A stretch of 64,000 nt of DNA from Agrostemma githago (GCA_958450325.1 OY288241.1:50788078-50852077), one strand, 5' to 3'; counted from the first letter of the stretch, positions 34,439 to 47,342 are shown. Program-made: numbers and translations. The notes: generated from the sequence alone by a model not told the origin.

Positions 34439-36616
34439 TGTAGACACCCACATTTTGACCGCCAGGTATCTATAGCAGTTTCCAAAAAACACCCGTTGAT
34501 GATCGGACGCAAACATGACTTAATACACTCGATTTTCAGACTCGGAATCAATAGTAGTTGGCACGAGCTTTTAGCGGAGTAAAAGTCTCACAAAACAGAC
34601 CTCTAATCCAGGCCCAGTGGGTCGTTTCCAGTCAAATGAGACTAATTTGGTTCAAAACCGACACCAAGGGCAAAACCGTCTTTTAGCAACCGGGTCAAAC
34701 CCCGGTCAAAGACGTTTCCGAGACATAAAAATCTGTCACGCCACTTCAAAAATCTGACTCGAAGTCAAATACTACACAAATATCAGCTACAAAAAGTAGG
34801 AATCCTTTCCTATCCAAAGTCGGAATCCTACTCCATCTCAACCGGGTGTTTCTTCCCATGCAAGTAACCTTTTCCTATCCAAAGACGGAATCCCACTTCA
34901 TCTCAACCGGTTGTTTTCTTCCTTTGCAAGATATCAATCTCCTATCCCAAGTCGGTATTTCATCCTATAAATACCCCACCCTTGCACACACTATTCATAC
35001 ACACAATTCCCGACATCAATTACAACATCAACACAACAATTCCAATCCCGACACACAAATTACAACCCGGAATTCCAGCAATACTAGGCATATTATATTC
35101 CAATCTTTCCTCTAGAAATCCTATAGGATTCCCGACCATTCACAACCCAAAATTCTAGGCAATTTTAGGCAAACCATATACAAACCCGAAAGCAAAACTC
35201 GCCAAATCCCTAACCATACACACCATAACTCACCTATATACATATTAACGCTCCCGCGCCTAGGCCGCTACTACGAGTCCGTTTTCGAGATAATCAAGCA
35301 TGTAGGTTGAGAGTGTTACAAATCCCGACTTCTCCCTTTTCTTCTCTTTCTCTCGTCCGTCTGTCTTTTTATACGGGTTGTCGTCAGATCTTTTCTTTTT
35401 TATTTTCTCATTCCTAATATCGATATTATCATACTATTTTCAATAAAGAGTCGTCCCTAAGAATTCGATATTGACTCTATAGTTGAATATCGGATCTAAA
35501 GGAATCAATCATCAAATCATGTTAAGCATAATACCGTTGAAGCCGAGTAATTACGATATTACAACGTGGAGGAATTATTTCGTCTTAACAACGTTCAAAA
35601 CGATTTTCTAAACAACTTTTTTTACTCCACTCTAAATATCCGATATTGATTCTATAATCAAGCATCGAATATTACGAGTATCAATATTTAATTCGAGTAT
35701 AAATTATGCCATATTTGTACGCGATTTAACAAAAGAGTCGGTTTTCTAAAATAAATCTCGAGAGCAGTCCGCCATGCGATTCGCACGCGTCCTGTGCGAG
35801 TCGCATGGCCACGCGAGTCGCGCCCCACTCGCGCGGGTCGCGTAGGCCCCTGAAAAACCGTAGCATAAAAAGAAATTCCGTCTTATTTCTTCAAACATCT
35901 ATGCTTTAATAAAACGACGGGCTTTTCGGTATATTTCAGGTCTCGACAAATATTTTCAAAACCATGCATTGCATTATATTTACATCTTTTATTCAATTTA
36001 GAAACCATTACTAACCCGTTTGTTCTTTGTCTTTGTATTTTATTTTCGTTGTTTTGTTTTATTATAATAAAACGAACCCCGCATGCTAAAACAACTTTGA
36101 CGTTAAATTTAAATGCATTAAATGACGTAGAACAAACATAATTCACATGTTTAGTCTAAAAAGCCTTGTTTGTATATCATTCAACCGTCGAACTAACGCG
36201 TGTACACCAAAAACGAACGATATCTTAGTAAAGGCCGCTAAGTGCGGGTGGGGTTGGGTGTTCTTTGTGAACTTCCCAACACGTACCCTCATCCCCTTAC
36301 TCAGAACCATGGTTTCCGGATGTCCGAATCCATTGGCATACAAGAGTCATTCAATACCCGATTTCCGATAATGTCGGAATCGGTATCGCAATGCTAAGGG
36401 ACGAACCCAATAAACTCTAAAACCGGAATGGGCCGTACTTTGTACACGGCCCACTACGACATAGAGTGGGTTCGAACGGGCCCGAACTCCCACAAAGTTC
36501 GGTGGCGACTCCTACTTTGATTTAAATTTCAATTCGAGATCCATCTCACATGAGATTCATTCGCCGCCCCAAACCCGCGCGTGGCCGCTTCGGGGTGGAC
36601 CTATGTCATGTCCACA
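34439..36616 (+). mobile_element. 5' LTR 'F' of another Tat-type element
   Basis: Complete LTR of 2178 bp, TGTAGACACCC to TGTCCACA, with TATA box (TATAAATACCCC) near 34972 and the shared U5 block 'ttccggatgtccga'. GCGAGTCGC-rich words lie at 35775-35850. It is followed at once by a primer site, so it is a 5' LTR and not a solo LTR. No matching 3' LTR on this strand was found in the window, so element F is truncated. Confidence 0.82.
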
Positions 36617-36619
36617 ATT

Positions 36620-36638
36620 TGGCGACTCCGCTGGGGAC
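36620..36638 (+). other. Primer-binding site of element F (tRNA-Arg)
   Basis: TGGCGACTCCGCTGGGGAC is a perfect complement of the acceptor end of plant tRNA-Arg(ACG) as I recall it, 3 bases after the LTR. Confidence 0.9.
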
Positions 36639-38429
36639 TCCTGATGTACCACTAGTCATCGGGGTTCCTAGGGTGAGACTCGAAAAGAAATCGTTCGATT
36701 AGTAATGTACGCGTTTTAATTCGATGGTTCATGCATAACCCAAATCTTTCCCGGGCCGATTACTTGTGACCGATGTCCCACTATACCGCGGTGCATTCCT
36801 AAATGGGTGCACTAAAGACTTCGATGGCGGAACTCGCATGGGTTTTACGGCATGTTCTAAGTCCAACTCGGCTTAGGAAGTACGTCCTGATTTGCCAGAA
36901 AGCTGTCGTTGTTGGTATAGACCCTATTTCGACCGACCGAGACTTCGTTTAAGAGCATACATGGTGTCATTATACTGCTTTCATGACTACGTGCTACTTG
37001 ATTTACATGTCATCTTTTTCAAAAATCGTTACTTCAAAAAACTTTAATTTTTTCAAAATTATCCGAATTTTCAAAACCCGGGAAACTACCGAATTTAGGA
37101 GTTATGATTTTACTCGAAATAGCCTATTTTCTAGCCGGCATGCTGCCCATTTCAAAATTCGAACTTCCGATCCACCATTCGATTTTCGAATTTTCAAAAT
37201 CCTATTTCGATTTTCAAATTTCCGAGATGCCATTTTCAATTGTCAAATCCTCGAGATGCCGTTTTCGATTTCAAATCTTCGGGATCTCATCCTCAATTTT
37301 CAAATTTTCAGAAATTCTTTTTCTTTTTTTTCGATATTCAAAATTTCAAAATTCAAAATATTTAACTTTTCAAAAACCCGGTCCTATTGGCCCACTGCCA
37401 GTTTCAGGTACATCTTCTGAATTTCCAAAATTCAATCATTTCTCTAAACCCTTTTGTCCTTGGACCTACCGTAATTCGTGTGTCGGGTCTTGTCATAAGT
37501 CGTCAAAGATCTTTAGCGTCGAAACTCCGTCGATCTTACATCACGGGTTTCCTCCCTATCCCAGTCCGTCTTATTTGTCAAGGCACGGCCCACCTACGTA
37601 GGACATACTTCTACAAAGGAAGGCCCGTTTACACACTCGAGTCCAAAAGTCTGGGGATATCTCACGTGGACCTTCCTTCGAACGGGACTAGGCCCACTCT
37701 GCCGAATCCTAAGGAAGTTACACCACCCACGAGTCACCCGTCTAGGTGTCCTTTTCGAGTCATTTCCTTTTCAGGCTTTTCCTCACTCGGGGGCTACCCT
37801 CTAGCAGAGCAATCAATCACGGTTGCTCTAACGGTACCCTACGTCCGTCCTACACCGGCGTCCTTATGATGCCTCCTTCGAGTCGTACCTATGCTACGAA
37901 CACTCGAGTCACCTAGGGTTAGGTCACCACGGTTGGTCGTCTGAGCACGTGACGCGGTTAAACACGGCCGCCCCATTTTCGGACTCACCCTTCTGCAGCA
38001 CAAGTCCAAGTCGCGGTCATTACTTTGTCTAGTCAACATTCGAGTATCCCGGTCTAAGTGTCTTTGTCATCTCGTCACCCCGGGCCGTGTCTAGTTTGAC
38101 TCCCTCTCTTGCATTTGCGCAAAGCCGAGTTTAGGCGAGTCGTGACACTTTTCGTTCTCTCCAATCAAGGACTTTACAAAAAAAGAAACAACCAACAGAG
38201 CATCCGAAAGTCCGGATTTGATTCTAGTCTAAGTCTGAGTCCGAGTCTAGGATACCCTACATCCTCATTTCCAAATCAGAGTCAGAGTCTTTTGCATTCT
38301 GTCCTCTTTTCAAAATTCAATAAAATCAGCTTTCAATATTCTTTCTCATATATACTTTCCTTATGTGTTTCCGAGAACATAATGAACACCATCATACACT
38401 GTGAGCACACGCACGTGACTATTATAGGC
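36639..38429 (+). other. Leader region of element F
   Basis: This is long untranslated-type sequence as in Tat/Ogre elements. It includes a run of short words ('tttcaaaattc', 'ttttcgaatttc' and similar) at 37015-37370. Open frames of 126-165 codons here overlap each other in different phases and carry no motif, so I do not call genes. It ends at the target duplication TAGGC of the reverse solo LTR. Confidence 0.5.
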
Positions 38430-40924
38430 TGTGGACATGACATAGGTCCACCCCGACGCGGTCACGCCCGGGTTTGGGGAGGCGAATGAATCTCCATATG
38501 AGAATGGATCGAATTGAAATTTAAATCGAAGTTGGAGTCGCCACCAAAATTTGCGGGAGTTCGGGCCCGTTCGAACCCACTCTATGTCGTAGTGGGCCGT
38601 GTACAAAATACAGCCCATTTCCGATGTCAGAGTTTATTGGGTTCGTCCCTTTGCATTTGATACCGATACTGACTTGATCGGATACCATGTATTGAATGAC
38701 TCTCGTTGCCAATGGTTTCGGACATCCGGAAACCGAGGTTCTGAGTAAGGGGTGAGGGTACGTGTTGGGAAGTTCACAAAGAACACCCAACCCCGCCCGC
38801 ACATTAGCGGCCTCTACTAAGATATCGAATGACTTTTGAATACGTGTGTCAGTAATACGATGAATGATATGCAAACATTGTTTTCCCTAAACATGCGAGA
38901 ATTGAATGGGTTGCTAAGTCGATTTAATGCAACTAAAATTAACGTCAAAGTTGTATTTTAGCATGTGAGATTTGTTTTAGTACAATAAAACAAAAGATGA
39001 AAAGAAGAAGTTGCGAAAAAGATGAACAAACGTGTTAGTAACGATTGAATAATTCGAATGAAAATACGAATGCGATGAATGATGTAAAAATATATCGAGA
39101 TCTGAAATATCGCTAAAAAAAGCTATTTTGTCCAAAAAACGATGTTCGTAAAATAATAAAGAACGAAGAAAAGGTCGCGTTCCAGCCTGACGGGCGACTC
39201 GCCCGAGTAGGCGACCCGCCCGGGACGCGCGCGACTCGCGTCCCGGTCTGTTTTCGAATTTGTTTTTTTTTGAAAAAGCGATGATTTTATTAAATCGCGT
39301 ACAAATATTGCACAATTTGCACCCGACTTAATATTCTCGACATTCGTCGTATTCGATATTCGATTATGAAATCGATATCGAATATTCGGAATAATTTTGG
39401 AAAAGATGAAAAAAAGATTTTAAGAAATCGTTTTGTAGAAAAAATGATGTTTAAGAAAAATTGAGAAAAGCGAAGAAAAGGGGCCGCGGAATCAGGCTCT
39501 CGCGCGAGTCACCTGAGAGGGGCGCGACTCGCGTGAGGGTCTGTCCCGGTTCGGGTTTTTTGAAAGTCGTTAATTTCGATAGATCGCGTACGAATATGAA
39601 TTAATTTATACTCGATTCATGCTTTCGATATTCGTTATATTCGATATCCGATTATGAAATCGATATCGAATATTCGGAATGACCTTTAGAAAAAGTTTTA
39701 TAAAATTGTTTTTGAAAAAGAGTTTGAACGAAACGAAAAAGAATGTTAGTTCTCTCCGCGTTTAAAATCGTTGTATTTTGTAGAAGTAAGGATTTTTAGC
39801 ATCAACGAGATTAATGTAATTCTTTTAATACAATATTCGACTAGAGAATCGGCATCGTATTTTTAAGAATATTCGTTATATGAAAATAGTTTTTTTCTGT
39901 AGTATCGATATTAGAAATAAATAAAATATGCGACGAGCGACCCGTAAGAAAAATCGACCGACGACAAAAAGAAGACGAGAAGGAGAAGAAGACGAGAGAA
40001 AGGAGGGAAGAAAAGAGAGAAATCAGGTTTGATTACACCCTCAACCTACATGCTTTTATTAACTCGGATCGGGGCTCGTCGGAATGTGGCTAAGGCACGG
40101 GAGCGTCGAGTTAGTGTCGGTGAGTTGGTGGTTTGGTTCGGTCGTGAAGGGTGACGGGTATAGGGGCCAGTTCCTTCGGGTTTTGGACGTACTATCGGTT
40201 TCTCGATGCTAAGTGTGTTGGATTGTGTATGGATGTAGAATGTCGGGAATTGTATGTGTCGTTGTATGAAAACGTGTGTATGTGATTAATCTGTAGATGT
40301 TTTTAATGTGCATGCAAAGGGTCCTATTTATAGGAGAAGAAGTTGAGAGAGGTATCTTGTTTGGACAACAAGAAATACCGGTTTGAATAGGAAACGTAGG
40401 AATTTGATAGGAACGAGAATTCCGTTACTTGGTGAAGAAGAAAAGGGAATCTCGGTTGGGAGGGGGGAAATCAGCCGAGTATCCTATGCTCGGTCGAGTG
40501 TTTGATTCGGTTTTTGGATAGAATTCCTACTCGAGATCGAATTCTACCTTTAACGGAATTGTTTAATATTTGTGTAACTGATTTTTTTGTGGAGTTTGAG
40601 CCCGAATCAGCTACATGAGGTGACACGGCTGACTCACATGCCTCAAGAAAATGTCTTTGACCGAGTTTGACTCGGTCGCTAAAAGACGGTTTTGCCCCTG
40701 GTGTCGTATTCGACCCAAATTAGTCTTATTTGACTCGAAACGACCCACTGGGCCTGGTTTTGAGGTTGGTTTTGTGAAATTTGTACTCCGTAAAAAGCCC
40801 AAGCTAAAAATCCTTGATTTCGAGCTCTTTTCCGAGTACGTTAAAGCATGTTTGCGTCCGATCATCATCGGGTGTTTGTCAGAAACTGCTATAGACACCT
40901 GGCAGTAAAATGTGGGTGTCTACA
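38430..40924 (-). mobile_element. Solo LTR in reverse orientation, Tat-type
   Basis: On the minus strand it runs from TGTAGACACCC (40924) to TGTCCACA (38430), 2495 bp. A perfect 5-bp duplication TAGGC flanks it (38425-38429 and 40925-40929), and neither primer site nor polypurine tract adjoins it. A TATA box (minus strand) lies near 40335. Short GC-rich words (gggcgactcgcccg and relatives) occur at 39185-39245 and 39495-39540. It resembles LTR F in U5 and lies inside the F/B interior. Confidence 0.9.
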
Positions 40925-40929
40925 TAGGC

Positions 40930-42165
40930 ACATCTATAATGACTGCAGAAAACCGAGCCCATGTTTTCCTTTTACCTTTTCCATGTCTGGTATAGAAAAG
41001 CCACATAATTACCCCTAGCATGAGCAATATTGAATCCTATGACAAATCTAGGTAGTCTCTTAGTTTGGGTTCAAGACGGGAGGCAATCCCATTTCCCACA
41101 TTAAACACCCCTCCAATAAGACTGGCCAATTCCTACCTTAGGTGTTAGTCTGACCAACAGAACAAAGAGAAAAAAAAGCTAGACAAAAGAAAATCAAAAG
41201 TCCAAGAGAAAAAAGCAAAAGGCCAAAACAAAAAAGCAGGCCATCATAAAAAAAGGCACCCATGACCAAGGTTAAACGGTCAATCCAAGTGAAGAATCTC
41301 AAGACCGGGGCTAAGAGGTCAACCAAAAAATATTCAAAAACCCATGACCATAGTGAAAACGGTCAATTCAAAATTATCAATACTCATACCATCCAATAGG
41401 GGAGAAACAATCAAGCTGGTCAGATGACACCACATCTAGCCTTCCTACATTACAACCCTCAAGACCTTCTCGAGACCTAGGCTAAGAGACAGCCCGGAAT
41501 TTTGAGGATTCAAGCTCCATAGGATACCCCTAACCATTAGGGCCAGACATGGAAATCAGATCCCGCATTATCAAACCTGCCCGATCAAAGTTCGAGTCAG
41601 TTTTACTCGACTTCCCCCTTTCCTACCACATTACAATACCTTACCCTCGAAGCCTTAGCTCCACAAAATCAAGCTCCATATGTCAAAACATCAAAGCCAC
41701 TTACGACCTAGCACCACATTTCAAGAAACATCCAAACCAGTTACCAACCCCAAACACGGGAATTCAACTTGCAGTCAGCATAGAACATGCCCAAATAGTT
41801 CACACCACCTCAGGGGGCTACCCCAGAGAATGGTCACAGTCACAGGATCAACATCCTAACTGTTCTGGCCCTTTGATCAAGACATCATTGGGAATGCACC
41901 TAGGCTATACCATCACTATGGCTAGTTACACACAAAGCCCTAACAAACTAGGCACCATAATATATCTTTCATCACTGAATTACGGCATGGTTTGATTTCA
42001 CCACACGTGAATACGTAGGCAGCCTTTCAACAGAGGCACAACCACCCACATTGACACACATTCAAAAAGCACCATCATTCCTAACACGACACTGTCATGT
42101 TCTCAACAGCCAGCTTTGTCGTCCTGGGGGCTTCTTCTAGGCAGAAGTTCTATACCATCAAGGCC
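40930..42165 (+). other. Decayed Tat interior, no intact gene
   Basis: Purine-rich sequence of gag-upstream type. The block 'tacgtaggcagcc' near 42010 recurs after the integrase at 44531, which suggests pieces of more than one element. A 148-codon frame at 41549-41995 lacks any motif. A hydrophobic minus-strand frame at 41138-41326 is a by-product of A-rich sequence. Confidence 0.45.
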
Positions 42166-42182
42166 GGGGACATGAAACCCAG

Positions 42183-42248
42183 ATGTGCACTAAGCTCAAG
42201 CATGAGGTGCAGGATCTGATTGATAAGGGGGTCTACGTCCCTGTAGGG
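42183..42248 (+). pseudogene. Gag C-terminal fragment of element B
   Basis: A short frame reads CTKLKHEVQDLIDKGVYVP, which matches the conserved segment after the Cys/His knuckle in Tat gag proteins (pattern C..LKH.IQDLID). The surrounding sequence has stops in all frames. It shows that gag lay here on the plus strand. Confidence 0.5.
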
Positions 42249-42738
42249 TGCCTTCAAAGGAGGGCTAACTCCCGATACCAAACCCATCAAGGGGGTGACC
42301 CGCATGAACGCCAAGAATCCAATCAGCGAAGGTTCTTCTAAGGGTAGTAGTTCGATCGGAGTCAGAGTCTAGTTCATCCTAGGGCCTAGACTTAATAATA
42401 AATGTTTTCTTCTTTTGTGTCGAGCCCGGGAGGTGTGATCGGACATGTCCTCCACCTCCCCCCAAAACAAAGTCACGGGCATCTAGCCCGTCTACTACTC
42501 TATCAATAAAACAATTATTTACTTTTTGCAAACACGCCTCGACAATCGCTTGATTTTCTTTTGATAATTTTCTTTATCACTTGAAACTCGACACTATGCC
42601 ATTTATCGACAACAATTAACTAAAAGCGCAAAGGCCACAATGAACGGCCAACCATAACTTCGCCCTAAGAAGAAATCAGGAAACAACTACCCTCGGTCCA
42701 ACCCACAACTGACCCCTCTAACCGAGCAATAACCAATA

Positions 42739-44371
42739 GGCGACCACATACCCATATCAGTCAAATTGGACTTCCCCGTTACCAACAACGCAGTCGAGTA
42801 CGAAGCCTGCCTGATAGGACTAAAAGCCGCCGTAACTTTAGGAGTTAAGAACCTTAGAGTACACGGAGATTCATCCCTAGTAGCCAACCAAGCCACGGGC
42901 ACCTGGAAGGTTTACAGCGAAAGCCTAACCCCGTACCAAACCAAAGTGGAAACCATATCCCGGGAGTTTACAGAAATTGACTTCATACACATACCCCGCG
43001 AAGAAAATCAATTCGCTGACGCTCTATCCAAACTAGCCTCGCTAATAAACATGCCCGACCATTTTTTTCTATGCCTATCTGCATAAAGAGAAGCGAACAA
43101 CCAGCCTACATCCATAACCTCGAAACTGATGATAGCTCCGAGGAACCCTGGTACAAAGCAATCATACTCACCCGATACGAACGCCAAGCACAAAAGACCC
43201 TTAAGAATACAAGCCGCCCATTACGTCCTGAACCAAGGACTACTCTACAAACGAACCCCACAAGGAGTCCTCCTTAGGTGCATAAATAAAACCCAATCCG
43301 AGAGAGTCATGGAAGAAATACATGACGGAGAGTGCGGACCCCACATGAGTGCACACCTATTAGCCCGAAAAATAATGAGACTAGGCTATTACTGCATTAC
43401 CCTAGAGGCAGATTGCCGACGTCACATCCGTCACTGCCACAATTGCCAAATATTCGCCAACATCCAACACCTCCCACCCTATCCTCTCCATACCATAACC
43501 ACACCCTGACCCTTCTCTGTTTGGGGAATTAACATCATAGGAAAAGTACACTCGTCCGGGACCGGCGGACACTGTTTTATACTGGTGGCCGTCGATTACT
43601 TCACCAAGTGGGTAGACGCCGCTTCTTACACCATACTGACCTCCAAACAAACGGTAAAATTCCTACAAAACAACATCATCTGTCGCTACGGTATACCTCA
43701 CGAAATAATCAGTGATCAGGGGGCTCATTTCAGGGCCGACACCCAAAAACTCCTTGAAAAATACAAAATCCAAAGACAAATCCTCACCCTATAGACCATA
43801 GACAAACGGGGCCGTGGAGGCAGCAAACAAAACCATCACCACAATCCTTAAGAAAATGATAGACAACTACCAGGATTGGCCAAGCAAAATACTCTTCCCA
43901 TTATGGGGATACCGAACATCCTACCGAACACCCACCGGAGCCACACCATATTACCTAACCTACGGCTCTGAAGCCGTGCAACCCGTAGAGCTAGAAATAC
44001 CCTCACTAAGGATACTAGCTGAAAGCAGCATCCCCAAAGAAGAATGGAACCAAAAGCATTACGATGAGCTAGTAATCCTAGATGAGCGTAGAATACACGC
44101 ACTAACCAACGTACAAGCCTACCAACAACGCATACAGTGGGCCTTTTACAAGCGAATGAAATCCTGAAACATACATAAGGGAGATCTAGTAGTAAAATCC
44201 ATTAGAGCACCACTTCCCGTCGATCCCAGAGGGAAATTCAAACCAAATTGGGTGGGCCCCTACCTCGTCAAGAAAATACTCTCGCGGGGCGCTATGATCC
44301 TCACCGACCTAGACGGTCAAGAGTTCTCAACCCCAACCAACATGGATCAACTCAAATGATACTACCCTTAA
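42739..44371 (+). pseudogene. Archaeal-type RNase H and integrase remnant of element B
   Basis: The RNase H part (42739-43086) has TNNAVEYEACLIGLKAA and VHGDSSLVANQ. The integrase finger with H, H, C, C residues is at about 43310-43450. The catalytic core follows with ISDQGAHF near 43710 and NGAVEAANK near 43808. The C-terminal part has NWVGPYLVKK near 44250. Lesions include a frame break near 43086, the first catalytic Asp replaced by Asn near 43529, a TAG at 43794-43796 where the family has Gln, a TGA near 44166, and a TGA at 44357 where Arg is usual. Protease and reverse transcriptase are absent upstream. It was a full Tat polymerase once and cannot work now. Confidence 0.85.
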
Positions 44372-44653
44372 CGTCCTAACAACCTCATCCAGATCTTCGA
44401 AATAGGGAGAAAACCCGCGCAAAAAACGAAAAAAAAGGAATTCGCATCAATAATTGGCATAGAGAGTCTAAAGCAAAATCACTCACATCTAAAAGAACTA
44501 CGAACATGGTTTGATTCCGTCTAAACGCGGATACGTAGGCAGCCCTTCCTCGGGTACAACCATCCAAATAACAAAGTCGATTACTCTATTCACGTGCGAA
44601 CAAGAACCTTTTTCCGCGCACCGTTTAACGAGTGATTCAAACGAAGCACAAAC

Positions 44654-44918
44654 GACGAGCCGAGGACGGAGTGAAAACCCGAAAGGGCGCTCCGGGCAAA
44701 ATAAAGAAACGAGTTGTGAGCCGTCATTTAAAAAAAAGACGAGCCGAGCACGGAGTGAAAATCCAAAAGGGCGCTCCGGGCAAAATGAAGAATCGAGTTG
44801 CGAGCCGTCAAAAAAAAAAGAGAGAAAAAAAAACAATAAGAACAAAAGGTGAGCCGAGGACGGAGTGAAAACCCGAAAGGGCGCTCCGGGCAAAATGAAG
44901 AATCGAGTTGCGAGCCAC
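44654..44918 (+). repeat. Short tandem array after the polymerase of element B
   Basis: There are three imperfect copies, spaced 84 and then about 110 bp, each with 'gagccgaggacggagtg', 'gggcgctccgggcaaaat' and 'cgagttgtgagcc'-type segments, separated by A-runs. It lies just downstream of the 'tacgtaggcagcc' block (44531). Confidence 0.8.
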
Positions 44919-44984
44919 CACAAAATACAAGCTCTACCGGTCCAACTTTTTTTCATCACCATCTGGGCATGCTTGTTCGGGTTT

Positions 44985-46550
44985 TCACCATCGATCCCTC
45001 TTAATACAAGCTTCCACCGCCCTAGCCAAAGGCGAGCTCAGCCAACCATGTTTCCTCTCATCACTAGCACTTCCAATACGAGTCTCATCAGTCTTGGCCT
45101 GTATAGATGAACTGACGGCACCAGGATCGGTAATGCTGTCATTGGTCAGGCGCTTAGCGCCGTCTTGAATAGCCTCCTTATCCTCTATCATCGAGGTCTT
45201 CCTAATCTTCGACTTGCTCTGTCCGGATGAGTGCTCATAGACCCTCTGCCAGAAGGGCGTAATATGTATCGGTCGACCGAACACCCTCTATAACGACGGG
45301 ACGTGAAAATTTCTGTTCCCAAGACACCCTAAATTCCCTAAAAGAATTCTCCGTCCACGAATCGAACACAGAAACGCCCTTAGTAGCACTGAAGGGGTGG
45401 GCCTCACCCCCATTTGGTTCAACAACTCACCCGGATAAACATAAACTGGGTCCCGTAAAGATAACATTAACATAGTCGGAGTCGAGGACGAAAAAGGAGA
45501 CCCGGCTTGCCCACTAATTTGCCACCATAAAACCGTCCATCTAATGGCCACTTGCCCCTCGACCAAATAAGAATGCCACTTCTTTTCGGTATGGTCGGCG
45601 TTTCACGCATCCACCATCTTGCGACCCGTGAAGCCCTTATAGCTATAGCTCATAACAGAACGAGGAGGGTCTACCAAGCCGAGCCTCTCCTATAGCCAAA
45701 ATTGCACCAATCCCAACACAATGTCCAAACCTCAAGCTATAGTAAGTTTCAAACAAAACAATCACAAAGAAAAAATGACAAACAAAAGTGGCCCCTTACA
45801 ATACCTGCAAGATCATTTAAAAACCCGTAAAAGAAGTCCCACGTAGTCGGACACAAGCATCAAGACCCAGAACAAGCTCGCCCAAAATAAGCAGAGAGGG
45901 CGATCGTCCATGTTCCATCGCCATCACAACGTCCAAAACCCTGGGATTACCCCAACCATCATGCACTAGCGCATCCTCAAAAAGATAGTAGCAAGCCACC
46001 GCAATATTGAAATCCCATCTACAAGCTAGAGGTGAAATGTCATAGGGACTCATATGTGAAAATGTCCTAAATAGCAACTTTAGATCAATACCGTCCCTCC
46101 CGAAGAAAACACTAGCCTCCTCTAACGAGGAAAGGTCCAAAAAATGATGAAACCGTTCCACAAAAGCATCATCTCCCAAAGGCACGCAAGGCCGAACCGA
46201 GGACCATCAACCAATGGCATCTAGTTCCTCGGGAAGAGGAGAAACTCGACCCTCGGGAAAAGCAAAAACATGTCTTCTCACGTCCCAAAATTCAGTACAT
46301 GCCAACAAAAAGTTATCCCGCACCTTAACCTGTCTTAATGCATTGACCACAGAAAAACCGTCACTTGAACCAACCTCGAAATTACATTTCTTAAAGCAAC
46401 CCGCCCACTCGGTCAAAAGATTCCCGAAACCAGACATGACCCCGAGTATGGATATTCTAGACACTATGGATATTCTAGTATGTCTAAAACGAGCATCCAT
46501 AACCCGTACATATAGCCCTAATCCCACCATAATTAGAAAACCGCGGAAAT
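44985..46550 (-). pseudogene. Antisense extra gene of element B, DUF7745-like, broken
   Basis: Minus-strand fragments in order: 46207-46530 (contains FLLACTEFWDVRRHVFAFP and PLPEEL), 45817-46185 (DISPLACRWDFNIAVACYYL), 45288-45566 (contains VYVYPGELLNQMGV), and 44985-45284. The arrangement resembles plant proteins annotated DUF7745, often found as antisense frames in Tat-type retrotransposons. Stops or introns separate the pieces. No function is known. The family assignment is from memory of motif style and is moderate. Confidence 0.5.
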
Positions 46551-46558
46551 TTCCATAA

Positions 46559-47294
46559 ACGGGGCCTGGACCACCCTAGCCCAGGCGCCCAAATCTCCAG
46601 CCGCCCGAGCCCCAGCGACCCGGAACTTGACAGCCTTAGCCTGGGCGTTTATCCCTCAGCAGACAACCTCTCAAGCGACCCAAAAATAGAGACGTGGATC
46701 CTGTGTTGTCACAGCAACTACCACCTGACATCTCTGACGTCGGGAACGACCTCCCGAAGTGACTAAAACCCTCTCCGGAGACCGAAATACCCATGCAAGA
46801 GCTGCAAGGTCACATCTCACCCATCGGACACACCGGACTTAGACGTCTTTTCATTTTTTTTGGGGGGATAAGCTACCCCACCTAGGCGTGTTGTAGTCTT
46901 TAACGGTTATTGTCAAGTCGCGTCTGTAGCCCAATAGGGCATTGTCATGAGTATGCAAAAAAGTAGTCTAACTTTTTTTCAAAAGTAGCCTAGATTTTGG
47001 CTTCGGCCTCATTATGAATGTCGAAACAACTACGCTCGCCTTCTAGTACACTCGGTCAGAGCACCTTAACTCCTTACATCCCGCCCGTCTCAAGACAAAA
47101 CGTTTTAATCGACGTGCTATCTGATCCAACTCCCGGCTCAAACTAACGCATTTAAAAAAATGAAAGAAAAAAATCACTTTCGTGCTCTCATGCAACTCAA
47201 ACGCATTTTAACACATCCTAAAGAACGACGAAATCACGAATAAAACAACCATGAAGTGATTACTTGTCAATTTAGGCCATCATCTCACGAAAGG

Positions 47295-47342
<48 letters not shown>

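Noticed and set aside
36983..38489. Overlapping 126-165-codon frames in the leader of element F
   Set aside because: Phe/Ser-rich translations of repeated 'ttttcaaaatt' words, overlapping in different phases, without motifs.
34439..40924. Single element with LTRs F and the reverse LTR as its two ends
   Set aside because: The LTRs are in opposite orientation, and the second has its own perfect duplication TAGGC, so it is a separate solo LTR.
41138..41326. Hydrophobic membrane protein on the minus strand
   Set aside because: By-product of A-rich plus-strand sequence in a decayed retrotransposon interior.
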